Made by a program: the position numbers and the translations under genes. DNA of 9,741 bases from Clostridia bacterium (GTDB taxonomy: Bacteria; Bacillota; DSM-16504; Desulfitibacterales; Desulfitibacteraceae), in contig JAGXSK010000151.1 of NCBI GenBank assembly GCA_018333845.1, positions 1 through 9,741 of the forward strand, in the 5' to 3' direction. Below are positions 6,681 through 9,741 of this stretch, piece after piece (positions within the stretch are counted from its first letter, which is position 1; each line of letters begins with the position of its first letter). Under the pieces are notes generated by a model that made no database searches, was not told where the DNA came from, and saw only the letters and a list, made by a program, of their open reading frames with translations.

Positions 6681-6717
6681 CACTATTTTGGTTTATAATA
6701 AGTCTATGGAATTATTA
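6671..6717 (+). promoter_or_regulatory. Probable promoter of the HTH-TupA regulator, with an inverted repeat
   Basis: A perfect TATAAT (6694-6699) stands about 40 bases before the GTG start. A poor -35, TTTTCT (6671-6676), lies 17 bases upstream inside the terminator T-run. TAATAA (6696-6701) and TTATTA (6712-6717) form an inverted repeat with a 10-base centre across the -10 and the likely start point, a fitting place for autoregulation. In such AT-rich DNA the repeat could be chance. Confidence 0.4.
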
Positions 6718-6737
6718 ATGGTTTGGGAGCGATAAAT

Positions 6738-7901
6738 GTGAAAAGAAAGTCCGTGCCTAATTTACGAGTTTCCATTGAACTGGGGGAAGAAAAATCATTG
6801 TCAGGAACCCATCTTTTTTCCCTCCTGGATAATATAATGGTTTATGGTTCCATAAGCAGAGCGGCAGCCGCAATGAGTCTTTCCTATAGATATTCCTGGG
6901 GTTTAATAAAGGAAGCCGAGGATGCCATGGGAATTAAACTGGTTGCAAAGAAGGTAGGTGGCAGCATGGGAGGAGGCACATTTTTAACCAGTGAGGGGAA
7001 AAACCTCCTGACTAATTATAAAAGTTTTAAAAGTGAGGTGGACAGCCAGCTTCAAAGCTTTCTGAATAAACAGCTGCAAGAGAGTGACACTGACAAAAAA
7101 GAGTCTGCATTTATATCGTTAAACAAGCAGCTTATTATTGCAAGTACCATTGAACCTGTTGAAACTGGTCTTTTAGATGTATTAGAACAGGCATTTTTTC
7201 AAGATACAGGTATCGTTTTAAGGCATATTGCCCTTGGTAGTGGTCGTGCCCTTGAGCTGGCTAAAGAAGGTCGAGCAGATATGGTTCTTACCCATGCGCC
7301 AGAACTGGAAGAAGAGTATATAGCACAAGGCTATGGCTTAAGAAGAATTCCACTCATGGCCAATAATTATGTGATAGTAGGCCCCAAAGTATGCTCGAAA
7401 TTGGATGGTAAGGATTTAATGAACATAAAACACAAATCCCCAGTGGAAGTATTTAAACAAATTGCAAAAAATGCTGCTCCCTTTATCAGCAGAAATGATT
7501 TATCTGGTACCCATTTAAAGGAATTAAAAATCTGGAAAACTGCAGGTGTTGAACCCAAAGGAGATTGGTATATTAAGGCCTCAGGGATGATGGGCAATTT
7601 AGGTGTTCTTCAGCTGGCAGTGGCTAAAAATGCGTGGGCTATTGTAGACCATGCAACTTTTCTCTTGGCAGATATAAAGGATAAAATGGCTATCCTTTGT
7701 GATAAAGATATTAATGGGACCGTTCATGAGGAACTGGTTAATGTATTCTCGTTAATACTTGTAAACCCAGATGCAGTACCCCATGTGCATTTTAATGAAG
7801 CTTCTATATTTGCTGATTGGATAAGAAAGGAAAATGTTAAAAGCATCATTTCAAGTTTTGGAGTAATTAACTTTGGGGAGCCCCTTTTTTCTGCTATCTA
7901 G
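6738..7901 (+). CDS. ModE-type HTH / TupA-like domain fusion regulator (probable tungstate-responsive one-component regulator)
   Basis: This 387-residue protein has two parts. Residues about 25-95 are a ModE/LysR-type winged helix-turn-helix, with GSISRAAAAMSLSYRYSWGL at 37-56 and GGSMGGGTFLTSEGKNLL at 74-91. After a polar linker (about 100-128), residues 131-387 align throughout with TupA: TGLLDVLEQAF, LGSGRALELAKEGRADMVLT (166-185) with HAP, SRNDLSGTHLKELKIWK (251-267) and FGVINFGEPLF. There is no signal peptide or membrane segment, so the binding domain is cytoplasmic and probably senses the imported oxyanion. The TTTST loop of TupA is ASTIEP here, so affinity or ligand may differ. I prefer GTG 6738, with GGGAG at 6725-6729 eight bases before it, over TTG 6723. 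HTH plus periplasmic-binding-type domain regulators are known; one whose sensor matches the neighbouring TupA is a natural tup regulator. Targets are inferred. Confidence 0.88.
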   Translation: MKRKSVPNLRVSIELGEEKSLSGTHLFSLLDNIMVYGSISRAAAAMSLSYRYSWGLIKEAEDAMGIKLVAKKVGGSMGGGTFLTSEGKNLLTNYKSFKSEVDSQLQSFLNKQLQESDTDKKESAFISLNKQLIIASTIEPVETGLLDVLEQAFFQDTGIVLRHIALGSGRALELAKEGRADMVLTHAPELEEEYIAQGYGLRRIPLMANNYVIVGPKVCSKLDGKDLMNIKHKSPVEVFKQIAKNAAPFISRNDLSGTHLKELKIWKTAGVEPKGDWYIKASGMMGNLGVLQLAVAKNAWAIVDHATFLLADIKDKMAILCDKDINGTVHEELVNVFSLILVNPDAVPHVHFNEASIFADWIRKENVKSIISSFGVINFGEPLFSAI

Positions 7902-7946
7902 CTGCAAATGATTCCGGTGCTGCTTTTTGCAGTGATCATAATTAGA

Positions 7947-8276
7947 TTAGTGGAAATGCTTTTTATATAACATATCTATCATCTCTTTTGCTTCTTCATA
8001 AAAGGCATTATAATTTTTCATTAGGTTTTTGGCTTCATCTGTGAGTACGGATCCACCTCCCTGTACTCCGCCAGTTTTGGAACATATAAGTGTAAAACCT
8101 AGCTTTTCTTCAATTCTTTTGAGCAAACCATGGGCTTGACTGTATGACATGCCTAATTTTTTTGCTGACTGCATCAAGGAGCCGGTTTCTTCAATTCCCT
8201 GCAGGAGTTCATATGGGCCTTTCCCGAAAACTTTACCTTCCTTATCTAACCACAATTTGAACTTATATTTATACAT
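7947..8276 (-). CDS. modE: ModE-type winged-HTH regulator lacking the molybdate-binding domains
   Basis: This 109-residue protein equals only the N-terminal DNA-binding domain of ModE. Features are the FKLWLDKEGKVFGKGPYELL strand-helix start (6-25), the HTH GSLMQSAKKLGMSYSQAHGL (32-51), and the wing with GGVQGGGSVLT (69-79), ending in a helix. E. coli ModE continues with two MOP/TOBE domains that bind molybdate; here the frame stops before any such region, and no MOP-like frame follows. Single-domain ModE proteins are common in bacteria, so this is not a broken gene. The start ATG (8274-8276, read on the minus strand) is preceded by GGGGGTG seven bases upstream. It is divergent from modA, and a ModE operator lies between the two, so control of mod is the obvious role. 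It is convergent with the HTH-TupA gene, 45 bases apart, without a clear terminator. Confidence 0.88.
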   Translation of the reverse strand: MYKYKFKLWLDKEGKVFGKGPYELLQGIEETGSLMQSAKKLGMSYSQAHGLLKRIEEKLGFTLICSKTGGVQGGGSVLTDEAKNLMKNYNAFYEEAKEMIDMLYKKHFH

Positions 8277-8350
8277 GTTATAACACCCCCAAGTTTCATT
8301 TAGTCCCTCATAAATATTATTATAAACAAATTAGCATATAAAAAAATAGA

Positions 8351-8379
8351 TTTACAAAAAGAATAATTGGCGTTATACT
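8351..8379 (+). promoter_or_regulatory. modA promoter
   Basis: TTTACA (8351-8356) and TATACT (8374-8379) have a 17-base spacer, and each matches five of six sigma-A consensus positions. The -10 lies inside the left half of the ModE operator, so a bound ModE dimer would block RNA polymerase. On the other strand, a TATAAT (8324 to 8319) may be the -10 for modE, but it lacks a good -35. Confidence 0.72.
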
Positions 8380-8394
8380 TAAATAAACATAACG
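8371..8394 (+). promoter_or_regulatory. ModE operator over the modA -10 box
   Basis: CGTTATAC (8371-8378) and ACATAACG (8387-8394) flank an 8-base centre in a 24-base site. The outer CGTTAT/ATAACG arms are exact inverted repeats. Arms and spacing match the classical E. coli modA operator as I remember it. The site sits between modE and modA and covers the modA -10, as expected for repression when molybdate is plentiful. Confidence 0.78.
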
Positions 8395-8417
8395 AAAAAT
8401 GGGAGGATAAATAATAA

Positions 8418-9206
8418 ATGAAAAAATTCTTGATCTCGATAATTCTTATAAGCTTTATAGTATCTAACCTTGTTTTATTTGGGTGTGCACAAAATCAAAA
8501 TAGGGATGAACCTGTGGAACTGCTGGTTTCTGCTGCTGCAAGTTTGACAGATGCTCTGGAAGAAATAAAAGAGTTATATACAGAAGAGAATAAAAATATT
8601 ACCGTCACCTATAATTTTGCCGGGTCTGGTTCGCTCCAGCAGCAAATAGAGCAAGGAGCTCCAGTTGATGTATTCATATCAGCAGCATCCAGGCACATGA
8701 ATGACCTTGAGCAAAAGAATTTAATTATGGATGGCACACGAATAGATCTGCTCACGAACAAACTGGTTTTAATTGTTCCAGCCTCGGACTTTCAAAGTGG
8801 TGATTTTCAAGTGCTGGTAAAGGATGAAATTAAAAAAATTGCCATAGGTGAACCAGATAGTGTTCCTGCCGGCAAATATGCCACCCAGGTTTTTGACCAT
8901 TTTGGTATACTAAAGGATATAGAAGCAAAGTTTATTTATGGAAAGGATGTTCGCCAGGTTTTAACCTGGGTCGAAACCAATAATGTGGATGCAGGCATAG
9001 TTTATGCCAGTGATGCTGTGCAGGCTGATAAGATTCGCATCCTATCTGAAGCTCCAGAGGGGTCTCATGAGCCAATTATCTATCCTGCGGCTGTAATTAA
9101 AAACAGCAGGCATGCTGAGCAAGCCCAGAACTTTCTAGATTTTCTTGCCACTTCTAAGGCCCAGGAGATATTTGCAAGGCATGGTTTTTCAGTCCTGATA
9201 GATTGA
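8418..9206 (+). CDS. modA: Molybdate ABC transporter substrate-binding lipoprotein ModA
   Basis: This 262-residue lipoprotein binds molybdate outside the cell for the Mod importer. The lipoprotein signal ends at LFGC with Cys23. Mature motifs in order are LLVSAAASLTDALEEI, NFAGSGSLQQQIEQGAPVD followed by VFISA, GEPDSVPAGKYA, KDVRQVLTWVETNNVDAGIV followed by YASDA, and YPAAV. The Ser residues of the AAAS and GSGS motifs and the Tyr of IVYASDA are where ModA proteins hold the oxyanion. The start is ATG 8418 with GGGAGG at 8401-8406, a rather long 11-base spacing. It is transcribed from the ModE-controlled promoter and followed by modB. It is not related in motif pattern to TupA upstream, so the two importers are distinct systems. 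Tungstate is usually also bound by ModA proteins. Confidence 0.94.
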   Translation: MKKFLISIILISFIVSNLVLFGCAQNQNRDEPVELLVSAAASLTDALEEIKELYTEENKNITVTYNFAGSGSLQQQIEQGAPVDVFISAASRHMNDLEQKNLIMDGTRIDLLTNKLVLIVPASDFQSGDFQVLVKDEIKKIAIGEPDSVPAGKYATQVFDHFGILKDIEAKFIYGKDVRQVLTWVETNNVDAGIVYASDAVQADKIRILSEAPEGSHEPIIYPAAVIKNSRHAEQAQNFLDFLATSKAQEIFARHGFSVLID

Positions 9207-9252
9207 CAGATGGAAGATAATGATGAAATAAACAATTGGGAGAAAGTTTATT

Positions 9253-9741
9253 ATGACAATGGATTTAATGCCTTTGTGGATTTCGATAAAAACCGCTGGT
9301 GTTGCAACTATCATTGCTATCGTTGCGGGCCTGGCATTTGCCAGGTTTGTGGCTTTTTCTGCCTGGAAGGGAAAGGAAATATTAGATGGAGTATTAATAC
9401 TTCCCCTGGTTCTTCCTCCTACAGTCATTGGGTTTATATTATTAATTCTCCTTGGAAGGACTGGGCCCATAGGCAGACTTCTTGAAGATGCAGATATAGC
9501 TATAGTTTTTTCCTGGCCCGCTGCAGTTATAGCGGCATCAGTAGTTGCTTTTCCCCTCATGTACAGAACGGCAAGGGGTGCCTTTGAACAGGTTGACCCA
9601 AATGTCCTTGATGCTGCAAGGACAATGGGTTCTTCAGAATGGGAGGTTTTCAGGCTGGTGCTTTTGCCCCTTTCCTGGCCAAGCCTGCTGGCAGGTATTA
9701 TACTATCCTTTGCCAGGGCCCTGGGCGAATTTGGTGCCACC
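9253..9741 (+). CDS. modB: Molybdate ABC transporter permease ModB, 3'-truncated by the window end
   Basis: The first 163 codons are visible and remain open at the last base. They begin MTMDLMPLWISIKTAGVA, then hydrophobic segments with LILPLVLPPTVIGF, a GRTGPIGR loop, VIAASVVAFPLMYRTARGAF and the ATPase-coupling loop DAARTMGSSEWEVFRLVLLP, up to ARALGEFGAT. These are hallmark ModB sequences; about 60 more residues and the fifth or sixth membrane segment are expected beyond the window. The start is ATG 9253 with GGGAG at 9238-9242; ATG 9259 is an in-frame alternative, and a TGA at 9223-9225 bounds the frame upstream. It lies 46 bases after modA with no terminator, so they share a transcript. 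modC is expected next but cannot be seen. Confidence 0.93.
   Translation, partial: MTMDLMPLWISIKTAGVATIIAIVAGLAFARFVAFSAWKGKEILDGVLILPLVLPPTVIGFILLILLGRTGPIGRLLEDADIAIVFSWPAAVIAASVVAFPLMYRTARGAFEQVDPNVLDAARTMGSSEWEVFRLVLLPLSWPSLLAGIILSFARALGEFGAT

Noticed and set aside
6723..6725. TTG at 6723 as the start of the HTH-TupA regulator.
   Set aside because: It lacks a good ribosome site, whereas GGGAG at 6725-6729 is correctly spaced for GTG 6738.
7902..7939. Possible terminator between the convergent HTH-TupA and modE genes, from CTGCAAA (7902-7908) with TTTGCAG (7926-7932), or ATGAT/ATCAT around CTGC/GCAG.
   Set aside because: The alternative stems are short, the loops are long or interrupted, and no T-run follows on either strand, so I do not call a terminator.
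9189..9740. Long minus-strand open frame at the window end, and a plus-strand frame at 9210-9485.
   Set aside because: Both are shadows of modB, whose frame from 9253 encodes clear permease motifs and is open to the window edge.
1..9741. CRISPR arrays, tRNA or rRNA genes, insertion sequences, phage genes, or att sites.
   Set aside because: I saw no regularly spaced repeats, RNA gene folds, transposase or integrase motifs, or flanking duplications; apart from the metal and PII regulatory features the region looks like ordinary chromosome.

Overview
The window is a stretch of bacterial chromosome, most likely from an anaerobic low-to-moderate GC Firmicute (Clostridia). This rests on strong GGAGG-type ribosome binding sites, TTG and GTG starts, short lipoprotein signal peptides, AT-rich intergenic DNA with compact intrinsic terminators, and a DUF1538/PII-like gene pair of a kind I associate with Clostridia. 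I cannot name the genus.

Layout. (1) 1-1394: the 3' end of a DUF1538 membrane protein overlaps a gene encoding two PII-like nitrogen-regulator domains in tandem, followed by a strong terminator. (2) 1393-3480: a TrkH-family K+ transporter membrane subunit and a small nitroreductase-family flavoprotein, both apparently ordinary. (3) 3481-6680: an operon for tungstate uptake, tupA-tupB-tupC. Its leader carries a molybdenum/tungsten-cofactor-type riboswitch with a terminator and an exactly complementary antiterminator, and the operon closes with a terminator. (4) 6738-7901: a one-component regulator that joins a ModE-type winged helix-turn-helix to a whole cytoplasmic TupA-like oxyanion-binding domain. 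(5) 7947-8276 (minus strand): a short ModE made only of the DNA-binding domain. (6) 8277-9741: a divergent promoter region with a near-perfect ModE operator on the modA -10 box, then modA and the first 163 codons of modB, which runs off the window.

How it fits together. The locus places separate high-affinity ABC importers for tungstate (Tup) and molybdate (Mod) side by side and appears to control them in different ways. The tup operon has an RNA switch predicted to stop transcription when the cofactor is plentiful. The mod operon has a protein operator. Between them lie two different ModE-type regulators, one with a built-in oxyanion receptor and one with no visible ligand domain. This suggests an organism that uses both metals in molybdopterin enzymes and must tell them apart. 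The most interesting parts are the tup leader switch, the HTH-TupA fusion regulator, the sensor-less ModE beside an E. coli-like operator, and the asymmetric double PII protein. Functions are assigned from motifs read by eye; no database search was possible.
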